Shown: positions 12,333 through 20,200 of the stretch, in pieces
How positions within the stretch are numbered: position 1 is the stretch's first letter
Layout of the letters: each line of letters begins with the position of its first letter
IMG/VR virus record: IMGVR_UViG_3300037861_000049
Location: 1 to 31,718 of that record
Length of the DNA stretch: 31,718 nucleotides
Strand: one strand, 5' to 3'
Source of the DNA: a virus
Program-made: the position numbers and the translations under genes
Notes under the pieces: model-generated
Seen by the model: the letters and a program-made list of their open reading frames with translations, nothing else
Told to the model about the DNA's origin: nothing
Databases searched by the model: none

Positions 12333-12709
12333 CCGACGACGCCATCGAACAAGAAATCCGAGCTAAGGGCAAGACAGCGCCGCGCGTGACCCCTGCTGAC
12401 ATCGAGGCGAATATTGCCAGCGAGCACTTCTTTACAGCTTGGGATGGAGCACAGCTGGCTTACTGGCGCGTTTATGAAACAGGCAAACTAGAAAATCAGC
12501 CTGATAACAGTGGGCCACTTTCTTTGTTAATCTTCTGCGTCCTAGTCTTGCGTAATGGCTTTACCGTCACGGGTGAGAGCGCATGCGCCAGCCCAGAGAA
12601 CTTCGACGCCGAGATTGGCCGCAAGATCGCCCGCGCCAACGCCGTGGCGAAAGTATGGCCGCTTATGGGATACGCACTGAAAACACAGCTTTATAACGGC
12701 GAGGTCTGA
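12329..12709 (+). CDS. Gp49-like phage protein
   Basis: A 126-residue protein of the phage Gp49 type, widespread in Burkholderia and Pseudomonas phages. Signatures: R-V-T-P-A-D-I-E-A-N-I-A-S-E-H-F-F-T-A, the central L-L-I-F-C-V-L-V-L-R-N-G-F-T-V-T-G-E-S-A, and A-R-A-N-A-V-A-K-V-W-P-L-M-G-Y-A-L-K. The role is unknown; it is nearly always next to regulatory or terminase genes, as here, just before the small terminase. The ATG overlaps the previous stop; a 2-nt gap follows. Confidence 0.8.
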   Translation: MTDDAIEQEIRAKGKTAPRVTPADIEANIASEHFFTAWDGAQLAYWRVYETGKLENQPDNSGPLSLLIFCVLVLRNGFTVTGESACASPENFDAEIGRKIARANAVAKVWPLMGYALKTQLYNGEV

Positions 12710-12711
12710 CA

Positions 12712-13005
12712 ATGAATGACACAGTGCGGAAGAGTGGGAAACCTAAGGGATCACCAAAATCGGGCGGCGGAAGTCGTAAAGGCATCCTGAACAAGACAAG
12801 CGCCAACCTTAAAAACATGATCCTAGGCGCGCTGGACGAGTCCGGCGGGGTTGACTACCTTGTAGAGCGTGCGAACGATCCTAGGACCGCTAGCGCGTTC
12901 ATGGCGCTGGTTGGTAAAGTTTTGCCAATGACGGTGCAAGGGACTGGCGTAGATGGTGAGCATGTCATTACAGTCATTGAGCGCAGGATCGTGAAGGCAA
13001 AGTGA
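12712..13005 (+). CDS. Probable terminase small subunit
   Basis: A 97-residue protein with a Gly/Ser/Lys-rich N-terminus (K-P-K-G-S-P-K-S-G-G-G-S-R-K-G) followed by N-K-T-S-A-N-L-K-N-M-I-L-G-A-L-D, S-G-G-V-D-Y-L and A-L-V-G-K-V-L-P-M-T-V. This is the compact small-terminase-like form found immediately before large terminases in many podophages. It would recognise the packaging site and load DNA onto the large subunit. It is shorter than P22 gp3 (162 residues) and shows no clear DNA-binding motif, so position is half the evidence. Its TGA overlaps the GTG start of terL. Confidence 0.7.
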   Translation: MNDTVRKSGKPKGSPKSGGGSRKGILNKTSANLKNMILGALDESGGVDYLVERANDPRTASAFMALVGKVLPMTVQGTGVDGEHVITVIERRIVKAK

Positions 13006-14225
13006 CCCAGCTTGTAATCGACACGCCCGAGGTGTTTGAGCCGCTGCTGGTGCCGTCTCGGTACAAGGGCATCTATGGCGGTCGTGGATCTGGCAAGTCG
13101 CATTTCTTCGCCGAATCGTTGATTGAACTGTGCATCCAGAAAAAGACGGATGCGGTTTGCTTGCGCGAAGTGCAGCGCTCGCTCAAGTTCAGCGTTAAAA
13201 AGCTGCTGGAAAACAAAATCCAGTCGATGAATGCTGGTGCTTACTTTGAAGTGCAAAACGAGCAGATCAAGTCTAGGCACGGCGGCGTCATAATTTTTCA
13301 AGGTATGCAAGATCACACAAGCGACAGCATTAAGTCGCTTGAGGGATTCCAGATTGCATGGTTTGAGGAAGCCCAGTCCGCAAGCCAGCGCAGCTTGGAT
13401 CTGTTGCGTCCTACGATTAGAGCGCCGGGCAGTGAACTATGGTTTAGCTGGAATCCTCGGTATGCTACAGATCCGGTAGATATGCTGCTAAGGGGTGCAA
13501 ACCCACCGCCCGATGGCATCGTGATTGAGGCGAATCACAGTGACAATCCTTGGATGCCTGATGAGCTGGTTAAAGAGCTTGAGTACGACAAGAGGCGTGA
13601 TCCTGACAAGTACGCCCATATCTGGCTCGGCAAGTATCAAAGCAACAGCAGCGCTCGGGTGTTCCACAACTGGCACATCGAAGAGTTTGAGACAGACCCT
13701 ACAGCCTTGATTCGCCAGGGTGCTGACTGGGGCTTTAGCGTTGATCCTACGGTGCTAGTCCAGTGCTACATATCGGGCCGAAGGCTGTATGTGTGCCATG
13801 AAGCGTACCGGGTGGGCTGCGACATTGTGGATACGCCAGAGCTATTCATGAGCGTGCCAGACTCCGAGAAGTGGCCGATGGTCGCCGACTCAGCCAGGCC
13901 AGAAACTATCAGCCATCTTAGAAAGCACGGCTTTCCAAAGATCACGAGTGCGGTGAAAGGCCCAAAGTCCGTAGAGGAAGGTATTGAGTTCCTCAAGAGC
14001 TTCGATATTGTGGTGCATCCAAGGTGCATCCACTTGATCGACGAGTTGGCGCTGTACTCGTTCAAGGTTGACCCGCTAGATGAAAGCCGGGTTCTTCCGA
14101 TTCTTGCCGACAAAGACAACCACGTCATTGACGCATTGCGGTATGCTTGCGAGAGTGCGCGGCGTGCTGTAAGGCCGAACCACGCTTTACATTTTCAGCC
14201 CATCCCGAGCGCAAACCGCTGGTAA
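13002..14225 (+). CDS. terL: Terminase large subunit
   Basis: A 407-residue packaging motor and nuclease, started by GTG within a 4-nt overlap. Walker A is G26-G-R-G-S-G-K32-S33 and Walker B is I-A-W-F-E122-E123; the coupling motif S-W-N-P-R is at 149-153. The RNase H-like nuclease domain has D242 (A-D-W-G-F-S-V-D), D296 (V-A-D-S-A-R-P-E) and D372/D377 (D-N-H-V-I-D-A-L-R-Y-A). The layout is that of the Terminase_3/PBSX-type family used by headful packaging phages. It docks on the portal encoded next and cuts DNA when the head is full. Confidence 0.95.
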   Translation: MTQLVIDTPEVFEPLLVPSRYKGIYGGRGSGKSHFFAESLIELCIQKKTDAVCLREVQRSLKFSVKKLLENKIQSMNAGAYFEVQNEQIKSRHGGVIIFQGMQDHTSDSIKSLEGFQIAWFEEAQSASQRSLDLLRPTIRAPGSELWFSWNPRYATDPVDMLLRGANPPPDGIVIEANHSDNPWMPDELVKELEYDKRRDPDKYAHIWLGKYQSNSSARVFHNWHIEEFETDPTALIRQGADWGFSVDPTVLVQCYISGRRLYVCHEAYRVGCDIVDTPELFMSVPDSEKWPMVADSARPETISHLRKHGFPKITSAVKGPKSVEEGIEFLKSFDIVVHPRCIHLIDELALYSFKVDPLDESRVLPILADKDNHVIDALRYACESARRAVRPNHALHFQPIPSANRW

Positions 14226-14229
14226 AAAC

Positions 14230-16260
14230 ATGGCAACAAAAAAGCAAGATCAAGAACTAGTCGGCATCCACGCAGAGGCGCTGGCTCAGTTCGATGATAT
14301 TCAGACAGCATTGAAGGATGAGCGTCTGCAATGCTTGCAAGACCGACGTTTCTACAGCATCTCAGGCGCTCAATGGGAAGGCCCGCTAGGCGAGATCTAC
14401 GAGAACAAGCCCAAGTTCGAGGTCAACAAAGTTGCACTGTCGGTAATGCGGATCATCAGCGAGTACCGCAACAACCGGGTAACCGTTGACTACACGCCGA
14501 AGGACGGGACAAAAGCAGATGAGCTTGCTGACACCTGCGACGGACTGTACCGCGCAGATGAGCAGGACAGCGTGGCTGACGAAGCGTATGACAATGCGTT
14601 TGAAGAAGCTGTAGGTGGTGGTTTTGGCGCTTGGCGCTTGCGCACAAAGTACGAAGACGAGGAATCAGAAGACGACGACCGGCAGCGGGTGATTATTGAG
14701 CCGATCTTTGATGCCGATAGCTCGGTGTTCTTTGACCTCGACGCAAAGAGGATGGACAAGTCGGACGCCAAGTATTGCTACGTCATATTTTCTATGACGC
14801 GGGAGAGATACATTGAAGAGTTTGGCGACAATCCGACTGATTGGCCTAAGACCATTCATCAGCATGAGTTCGACTGGTCAACGCCTGATATGGTGTTCGT
14901 TGCCGAATACTACAAAGTCGAGATGGTGAGTGAGACCATCCGGGTTTTTCAGGGCATCGACGGTGTGGAGGAAAAGTACCGCACAAAAGATTTTAAAGAC
15001 GACCCGACGCTAGAGGAAACCCTGCTAGCCGTTGGCAAGACTGAGGTTAGAACCAAGCGCGTTAAGACTAAGCGGGTGCACAAATACATCTTGTCGGGCG
15101 GCAGGGTGCTGGAGGACGCGGGCTACATTGCGGGGAAGTGCATCCCAATCGTACCGGTGTACGGTAAGCGTTGGTTCGTGGACAACATAGAGCGTTGCAT
15201 GGGCCATGTCCGGCTTGCCAAAGACGCCCAGCGGCTGAAGAATATGCAGCTATCAAAGCTGGGTGAGATCTCCGCATTGTCCAGCGTGGAGAAGCCAATC
15301 TTGACACCTGAGCAGGTTGCAGGCCATCAAGTGATGTGGAGCGAAGACAACCTTAAGGACTATCCTTACCTTCTCGTTAACCCGATCACAGGACCAGACG
15401 GCAGCCAGAGCATTACTGGGCCGATTGGGTACACCAAGCCGCCTACGATACCGCCTGCGATGGCTGCGCTGCTACAGATAACGGAGACTGACATGCAAGA
15501 CATTCTGGGCAATCAGTCCCAGGGTGACAAGATCGTGTCCAACATTTCAGGCAAAGCTGTGGAGATGATCCAGCAGCGGCTCGATATGCAAACGTTTATC
15601 TACATGAGCAACTTCTCGAAAGCCATGAAGCGCAGCGGCGAGATCTGGCTAAGCATGGCCCGTGATGTTTACGTTGAGGAAGGTAGGCGCATGAAGGTAA
15701 TCGCTGCAAACGATGTGACCGACAGCGTGGAGCTTATGAAGCCCATGATCGACCCTGACACGGGTGAGATCAAGATGCAGAACAACATGGCCGATGCTGC
15801 TTTTGATGTCGCTGTTGATGTTGGTCCATCGTCTAGCAGCAAGCGCAGCGCCACTGTAAGCGCGCTTATGGGCATGATGCAAGTCACGCAAGACCCAGAG
15901 ACGCTGAACGTGCTTGGTTCGATGGCAATGATGAACATGGAAGGCGAGGGCATATCTGATGTGCGAGACTTCTTCCGAAATCGGCTTATCAAAATCGGCG
16001 TCATCAAGCCGACAGAAAAAGAGTCTCAAGAACTCATGGCAGAAATGCAAGGTCAGCCAGAAGATCCGAACTCTGTGTTCCTTAAGGCGGCAGCAGAAGA
16101 GGCGATTGCCAAGGCAGCGAAGGCCAAGGCCGATACGGTGGCAACGGTGGCAGACTCTGAACTTACGCGGGCCAAGACTATCGAGACGATGGCAGGCATT
16201 GAGCTGGACAGCCAAGCCCAGGCCATAGAGCTAGCTCAAGAAATCGGTGTCGGTGTGTAG
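14230..16260 (+). CDS. P22-like portal protein
   Basis: A 676-residue portal in the size range of P22 gp1 (725). The N-terminal part has R-R-F-Y-S-I-S-G-A-Q-W-E-G, N-K-V-A-L-S-V-M-R-I-I-S-E-Y-R-N-N and a Y-T-P-K-D-G segment, characteristic of P22-type portals. The C-terminal 60 residues are a long helical region rich in Ala, Lys and Glu, like the P22 portal barrel but shorter. It forms the dodecameric DNA channel at one head vertex and binds terminase and then the gp4-like adaptor. The start is 4 nt after the terL stop, with a weak ribosome site. Confidence 0.92.
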   Translation: MATKKQDQELVGIHAEALAQFDDIQTALKDERLQCLQDRRFYSISGAQWEGPLGEIYENKPKFEVNKVALSVMRIISEYRNNRVTVDYTPKDGTKADELADTCDGLYRADEQDSVADEAYDNAFEEAVGGGFGAWRLRTKYEDEESEDDDRQRVIIEPIFDADSSVFFDLDAKRMDKSDAKYCYVIFSMTRERYIEEFGDNPTDWPKTIHQHEFDWSTPDMVFVAEYYKVEMVSETIRVFQGIDGVEEKYRTKDFKDDPTLEETLLAVGKTEVRTKRVKTKRVHKYILSGGRVLEDAGYIAGKCIPIVPVYGKRWFVDNIERCMGHVRLAKDAQRLKNMQLSKLGEISALSSVEKPILTPEQVAGHQVMWSEDNLKDYPYLLVNPITGPDGSQSITGPIGYTKPPTIPPAMAALLQITETDMQDILGNQSQGDKIVSNISGKAVEMIQQRLDMQTFIYMSNFSKAMKRSGEIWLSMARDVYVEEGRRMKVIAANDVTDSVELMKPMIDPDTGEIKMQNNMADAAFDVAVDVGPSSSSKRSATVSALMGMMQVTQDPETLNVLGSMAMMNMEGEGISDVRDFFRNRLIKIGVIKPTEKESQELMAEMQGQPEDPNSVFLKAAAEEAIAKAAKAKADTVATVADSELTRAKTIETMAGIELDSQAQAIELAQEIGVGV

Positions 16261-16360
16261 ATGCAAAACCAGCCGCCCGACTTGCTGCCATTTAGTTTAA
16301 AATCACAAAATACGGAACGCCGCCCCGCCGTTTTAAGTGGGCGAGTTAATAGGGTTGAAG
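16261..16360 (+). other. Gap between portal and scaffold genes
   Basis: About 100 nt. An AT-rich stretch (16290-16311) could be part of a promoter, but no spaced -35/-10 pair is convincing. A 46-codon frame (16261-16401) starts directly after the portal stop and runs into the scaffold gene; it has no ribosome site of its own and no recognised features, so I do not call it a gene. Confidence 0.3.
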
Positions 16361-17191
16361 ATGAATCCAAAGGCAGAACAAGACTACAACGAGCCAGATG
16401 AAGTTATCGAGAGCCTAGACAATACCGATTCCGGTGATGTTGTGGCCGACGAGGAAGAATCTTATGATGTTGTTGTGTCTATCGGGGAAGAATCGCCGCT
16501 TCCGGAAGAGCACGCTCCAGCGCCAGCATGGGTTAAGGAGTTGCGTAAGACAAGCCGGGAAAAAGATAAGCGTATCCGTGAACTTGAAGCGCGCGAGGCA
16601 AGCCGTACACCTGAGAAAAAACCGGTTGTACTAAGCGCCAAGCCCACGCTTGAAGGCCACGACTACGACTCTGAAAAGTACGAAGATGCGTTGTCAAATT
16701 GGTTTGAGCAAAAGCGCCAGGTAGAGACTGAGACTGAGAAGTTAAAGTCAGCCGAGCAGACTCAGACTAAAGAATGGCAGGGCAAGCTAGACGGCTACAC
16801 GAAGGCCAAAGCAGAGTTAAAGGTGCGTGACTTTGAAGAAGCCGAGTCGGTGGCGACCGAGCTTTTCAGTATGACGCAGCAGGGTGTGATTCTGCAAGGT
16901 GCAGACAACCCGGCTCTGGTGATTTACGCGATTGGAAAAAGCCCAAAGAAAGCAGCAGAGCTTGCAGCCATTACAGACCCTGTGAAGTTTGCTTTTGCGG
17001 TTGCAAAACTTGAAAAGGAATTGAAAGTGACCAGCCGCAAAGCACCCGAGCCAGAACGCACGATCTCATCTAACGGTCGCACGTCTGGCGCGGTTGACTC
17101 AACACTTGAACGGCTTAGAGCAGACGCAGAGAAGTCTGGTAACTACTCAAAAGTTTATCAGTACCGACAAGCCAAGCGATCAGCCAAATAA
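16361..17191 (+). CDS. Scaffolding protein
   Basis: A 276-residue acidic, helical protein in the position of P22 gp8, between portal and coat. The first 65 residues are very acidic (many D and E), followed by a Pro-rich turn (P-A-P-A-W-V-K-E-L-R-K) and a charged helical body with a likely coiled coil, Y-E-D-A-L-S-N-W-F-E-Q-K-R; the C-terminus ends in a basic helix (Y-Q-Y-R-Q-A-K-R-S-A-K), the kind of coat-binding tail P22 scaffold uses. It would guide procapsid assembly and then leave. A GTG lies 8 codons upstream, but ATG 16361 has the better ribosome site (AGGGTTGAAG). Confidence 0.85.
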   Translation: MNPKAEQDYNEPDEVIESLDNTDSGDVVADEEESYDVVVSIGEESPLPEEHAPAPAWVKELRKTSREKDKRIRELEAREASRTPEKKPVVLSAKPTLEGHDYDSEKYEDALSNWFEQKRQVETETEKLKSAEQTQTKEWQGKLDGYTKAKAELKVRDFEEAESVATELFSMTQQGVILQGADNPALVIYAIGKSPKKAAELAAITDPVKFAFAVAKLEKELKVTSRKAPEPERTISSNGRTSGAVDSTLERLRADAEKSGNYSKVYQYRQAKRSAK

Positions 17192-17211
17192 CTTAACCTA
17201 TTGGACCCATT

Positions 17212-18483
17212 ATGGCTAACGCATTTTCCAAAGAAGAACGAGTGGCATTTGAAGACCTTTTGGAAGGCTTCAATGATGCGCTGGTGTTGTCCCGCAACGT
17301 CTCGATCTATCAGACCGATCAGACGATGATGGAGCGCACCAACAACATCATCTTTCGACCACAGCCCTACATTGCCCAGTCGTTTGACAGCACCCCAGGC
17401 GTGAGCATCTCAGGCTCTTACAACGACTTTACACAGCTTTCTGTGCCTGCCACTATCGGCTTTAGCAAGACGGTTGCTTTTGAGCTTAACGCCCTGGAAC
17501 TGCGTGACGCGTTGCAAGAAGGCCGATTGGGCGTTGCTGCAAAGCAGAAGCTGGCAAGCGATATTAACGTGGCAATCATGAACTCTGCTGCTTCGCTTGG
17601 ATCGCTTGTTGTGCCCATCGCTGCCGCTGCTGGCGACTATGACAACATCGCGCTTGCTGACACGATCATGAACGAGCAAGGCGTGAACATGGAAGAGCGC
17701 TACTTGGCTCTTTCCAGCCGCGACTACAACGGCTTGGCTGGCAACCTGTCGCAAGCATCGCGCTCGTTTGGTAATCCAAAGTCGGACAAAGCTTACGAGT
17801 CTAGTTTTGTTGGCCCGGTTGCAGGTTTTGACACCTACAAAATGGACTACGCTAACCGGATTACTGCCGCGGCTGGTGGTGCAACTGCGATTGATACCCG
17901 CACTGCTGCTAACAACTTCTATGTTCCGGTTGCTACATCTACGGCAGTTGGTGGCAAGATCAACGTTGATAACCGCTTCCAAACTGTTGCAGTGGACAAC
18001 ACTGGCGGCATTGTTGCCGGTGACGCATTCACCATCTCAGGCGTCGAAGCGGTGCATCACATCACCAAGCAATCTACTGGCCAGCTTAAGACGTTTCGTG
18101 TTGTGAGCGTGACCAACGGAACTACGATGGTTATCACGCCGCCAGTGATCTCTACCCAAGGCGGCACCGATGCTGAGGCACAATATCAAAACGTTATCGT
18201 TACCCAGGCTTCTGCCGCTGCGATTGTCTTCTTGAACGTCAACGCCACAAGCGTCAACGTTTTCTGGCAGCGCGATTGCTTGGAAATCCTTCCCGGTCGC
18301 TACTCTGTGCCTACCGATGCAGGCGTGGCCATCATGCGAGCCAGCACAGACCAAGGCATTGAGCTGGTGATGCAGAAGTTCTACGACATTGACACGATGA
18401 AAACTAAGTACCGCTTGGATACATTGTTCGGTGTGGTAAACAAGAATCCACAAATGTCTGGCATTTTGTTGTTTAACCAGTAA
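17212..18483 (+). CDS. P22-like major capsid protein
   Basis: A 423-residue coat protein very close in length to P22 gp5 (430). It begins M-A-N-A-F-S-K-E-E-R-V-A-F-E-D-L-L-E-G-F with R-N-V-S-I-Y, then R-P-Q-P-Y-I-A-Q-S-F-D and F-E-L-N-A-L-E-L-R-D, as in the P22 coat family. The middle (residues about 225-345) is beta-rich, matching the position of the inserted I-domain, and the end carries Y-R-L-D-T-L-F-G-V-V. It forms the T=7-type HK97-fold shell. A strong terminator follows, as befits the most abundant product. Confidence 0.93.
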   Translation: MANAFSKEERVAFEDLLEGFNDALVLSRNVSIYQTDQTMMERTNNIIFRPQPYIAQSFDSTPGVSISGSYNDFTQLSVPATIGFSKTVAFELNALELRDALQEGRLGVAAKQKLASDINVAIMNSAASLGSLVVPIAAAAGDYDNIALADTIMNEQGVNMEERYLALSSRDYNGLAGNLSQASRSFGNPKSDKAYESSFVGPVAGFDTYKMDYANRITAAAGGATAIDTRTAANNFYVPVATSTAVGGKINVDNRFQTVAVDNTGGIVAGDAFTISGVEAVHHITKQSTGQLKTFRVVSVTNGTTMVITPPVISTQGGTDAEAQYQNVIVTQASAAAIVFLNVNATSVNVFWQRDCLEILPGRYSVPTDAGVAIMRASTDQGIELVMQKFYDIDTMKTKYRLDTLFGVVNKNPQMSGILLFNQ

Positions 18484-18489
18484 TCACAG

Positions 18490-18510
18490 AAGGGCTTCGG
18501 CCCTTTTCTT
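18490..18510 (+). terminator. Rho-independent terminator after coat gene
   Basis: AAGGGC-TTCG-GCCCTT hairpin (18490-18505) with a UUCG tetraloop, followed by TTTTCTT. It starts 6 nt after the coat stop codon. It is the only textbook terminator I see in the late region, and it probably lowers expression of downstream genes relative to the coat. Confidence 0.9.
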
Positions 18511-18533
18511 ATTGTTAACTTTAAAAGGCTAAT

Positions 18534-18677
18534 ATGAAAAACGGTAAAAACGGTATGGGCATGACTAAAACCAAGTCTGGCATGATGATGTCGCCTATGC
18601 CAGCCAAAAAAGCCATGAGCAGCACCAAGCCTGCCATGAAAAACGCCAAGCCAGCCATGAAAATGAAATCCAAATGA
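18534..18677 (+). CDS. Met- and Lys-rich 47-residue protein
   Basis: A 47-residue frame composed almost wholly of Met, Lys, Ala, Ser, Gly and Pro, with repeated K-P-A-M-K and K-A-M-S units and a net positive charge; roughly one residue in five is Met. It directly follows the coat terminator and ends in an ATGA overlap with the next small basic protein. It could be a virion DNA-associated peptide, a decoration peptide or an assembly aid; I know of no family. No clear ribosome site beyond AAAAGG at 18523-18528. Confidence 0.55.
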   Translation: MKNGKNGMGMTKTKSGMMMSPMPAKKAMSSTKPAMKNAKPAMKMKSK

Positions 18678-18844
18678 AGACGGGCCTTTACGCCAACATC
18701 AATGCAAAGCAAGACCGCATCAAAGCCCAAAAAGCAGCCGGTGGTAAAGTCGAGCGTATGCGCTCTGTTGGCAGTAAAGGTGCCCCAACAGCAGCCGCAT
18801 TTAAGCAGTCTGCCAAAACTGCCAAGCCTGCTAAGAAAAAATGA
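18674..18844 (+). CDS. Small basic protein with GSKGAPTA motif
   Basis: A 56-residue basic protein opening M-K-T-G-L-Y-A-N-I-N-A-K-Q-D-R-I-K-A and containing V-G-S-K-G-A-P-T-A-A-A-F-K-Q-S-A-K-T-A-K. This motif is characteristic of a short protein found after the coat gene in many podophages and related phages; function unknown. It overlaps both neighbours by 4 nt. Its shared basic, Ala/Lys-rich tail with the preceding 47-residue protein suggests related roles. Confidence 0.65.
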   Translation: MKTGLYANINAKQDRIKAQKAAGGKVERMRSVGSKGAPTAAAFKQSAKTAKPAKKK

Positions 18845-19248
18845 CTGATCTTCCCGCGCTGGTTTACAAGTCGCCAGGTACTCACATGCAACCATCGGGC
18901 GGCAGCTATAAATACTCCCAGGCACTGACGCAAGAAGACCTTGATAAGCTCTTGGCGGATGGATGGTACTTGACTAGCTTGGCTGCAATTAAAGCCGCTG
19001 GAGCAGGATCTGTTAGGCCTGTGATCCGTGCGAAATGGCGTGATACCAAGACGAAGAAGAAGCGACCATCTGTGCCGCTTGATGGCATCAACCATCGTCT
19101 TTTGGTAGTGGCGGACAAGCAAGACGATGCACCGCCTACGCGGGTTGAGCTGCTGCAAAAAGCAAGCGAGCTGGGCTTGGTTTTCTCTGAAAAAGCCACA
19201 GATCACAGAATCGCAAAACTTATCACCAGAAAACTTAGCGGGGAATGA
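18841..19248 (+). CDS. Head-region protein, unknown
   Basis: A 135-residue protein between coat and gp4-like genes. The first 55 residues have P-A-L-V-Y-K-S-P-G-T-H, G-G-S-Y-K-Y and a helix with L-L-A-D-G-W-Y-L-T-S. The C-terminal 40 residues resemble a small LEM/SAP-like helical fold (R-V-E-L-L-Q-K-A-S-E-L-G-L-V-F, then D-H-R-I-A-K-L-I), which in phage head proteins often contacts DNA. It overlaps the previous gene (ATGA). A minor head or head-completion role is inferred from position. Confidence 0.68.
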   Translation: MTDLPALVYKSPGTHMQPSGGSYKYSQALTQEDLDKLLADGWYLTSLAAIKAAGAGSVRPVIRAKWRDTKTKKKRPSVPLDGINHRLLVVADKQDDAPPTRVELLQKASELGLVFSEKATDHRIAKLITRKLSGE

Positions 19249-19249
19249 C

Positions 19250-19732
19250 ATGGGATACAGCAAGCGTGAATTTGTCTCTGCTGCTTATGAAGAAATCGGG
19301 CTTGCGAACTACACATTTGATCTACAGCCAGAACAGCTCCAATCAGCTTTGCGCCGCCTTGATGCGATGATGGCCGACTGGAATGGTAAAGGAATCCGCT
19401 TAGGATACCCGCTGCCGGGCAGTCCGTCAGACAGTGAGCTAAGCGAGCCGACACTGATACCAGACAGCGGCAATGAAGCGGTAATCACTAACCTTGCGAT
19501 CCGTCTTGCTCCGAGCATGGGCAGGCAGGTGATGATGGGCACAATGGCGATTGCCAAGGCCAGCTACAACACGCTGCTACAGCGCGCCGCAATGCCGCCA
19601 GAGCAGCAGCTACCATCCACAATGCCAGGTGGCGCAGGCCGCAAGCTTTCAAGACAGTACAACAACCCATTCTTGCCCAAGCCTGTAGATCCGATTCTGG
19701 CAGGACCAGATGGGCCGATAGAATTTTACTGA
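19250..19732 (+). CDS. P22 gp4-like tail accessory adaptor
   Basis: A 160-residue protein matching the first-adaptor position of P22 (gp4, 166 residues). It begins M-G-Y-S-K-R-E-F-V-S-A-A-Y-E-E-I-G-L and contains L-R-R-L-D-A-M-M-A-D-W-N-G-K-G-I and N-L-A-I-R-L-A-P-S-M-G-R, the helical core typical of this family. Gp4 binds beneath the portal after packaging and creates the site for gp10 and the tailspikes. A longer upstream frame is antisense-like read-through of the previous gene; ATG 19250 follows GGGGAA. Confidence 0.85.
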   Translation: MGYSKREFVSAAYEEIGLANYTFDLQPEQLQSALRRLDAMMADWNGKGIRLGYPLPGSPSDSELSEPTLIPDSGNEAVITNLAIRLAPSMGRQVMMGTMAIAKASYNTLLQRAAMPPEQQLPSTMPGGAGRKLSRQYNNPFLPKPVDPILAGPDGPIEFY

Positions 19733-19742
19733 TAGCTAAAAA

Positions 19743-20195
19743 ATGCCATACATCAATCAGCTGCCTGTTCTGAATAATGTCTCGCCAGGCGATCAGATCC
19801 CGGTTTACAGCCCCAACAATGGCGACGCTAGACGGTTGCCTATCAGTCAGCTCATAGCGTTTTTCCAGCAGACATTCGCATCGCCCAGCCTTGCGACTAA
19901 CATCTTCACTCCGGGCACGGGCTTTAATATTGCCGTGCCTACGCCGGTTGACCAGCAGTGGATGCTCATTCAGCCAGTCAGCACGCTGGCACTTGGCACA
20001 ATTACTTTACCGTTAAACACCGGCACGCCAGACGGTTCCGAGGTGCTTGTCACAACAACCCAGCAGATCACTGGTTTCACCCTTGCGCTTAACGGTGCAA
20101 CCCAAGCCTACGGCGTGCCTACTACCTTGGCAGCAGAAGACAACTTCCGGGTGCGCTACGTTGCCGCAACAAACAGTTGGTATCGCATCGCGTAA
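19743..20195 (+). CDS. Structural protein between gp4- and gp10-like genes
   Basis: A 150-residue protein. It begins M-P-Y-I-N-Q-L-P-V-L-N-N-V-S-P-G-D-Q-I-P-V-Y-S-P-N-N-G-D, a short N-terminal anchor seen in several podophage virion proteins, then a predicted beta-rich C-terminal domain with G-T-I-T-L-P-L and a final V-R-Y-V-A-A-T-N-S-W-Y-R-I. The combination looks like a short fibre or decoration protein with an N-terminal attachment sequence. P22 has no gene here, so it is an addition to the standard order. Confidence 0.65.
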   Translation: MPYINQLPVLNNVSPGDQIPVYSPNNGDARRLPISQLIAFFQQTFASPSLATNIFTPGTGFNIAVPTPVDQQWMLIQPVSTLALGTITLPLNTGTPDGSEVLVTTTQQITGFTLALNGATQAYGVPTTLAAEDNFRVRYVAATNSWYRIA

Positions 20196-20200
20196 ACCAA

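Noticed and set aside
16261-16401. 46-codon frame after the portal stop
   Set aside because: No ribosome site, no motif, and it overlaps the scaffold start by 41 nt.
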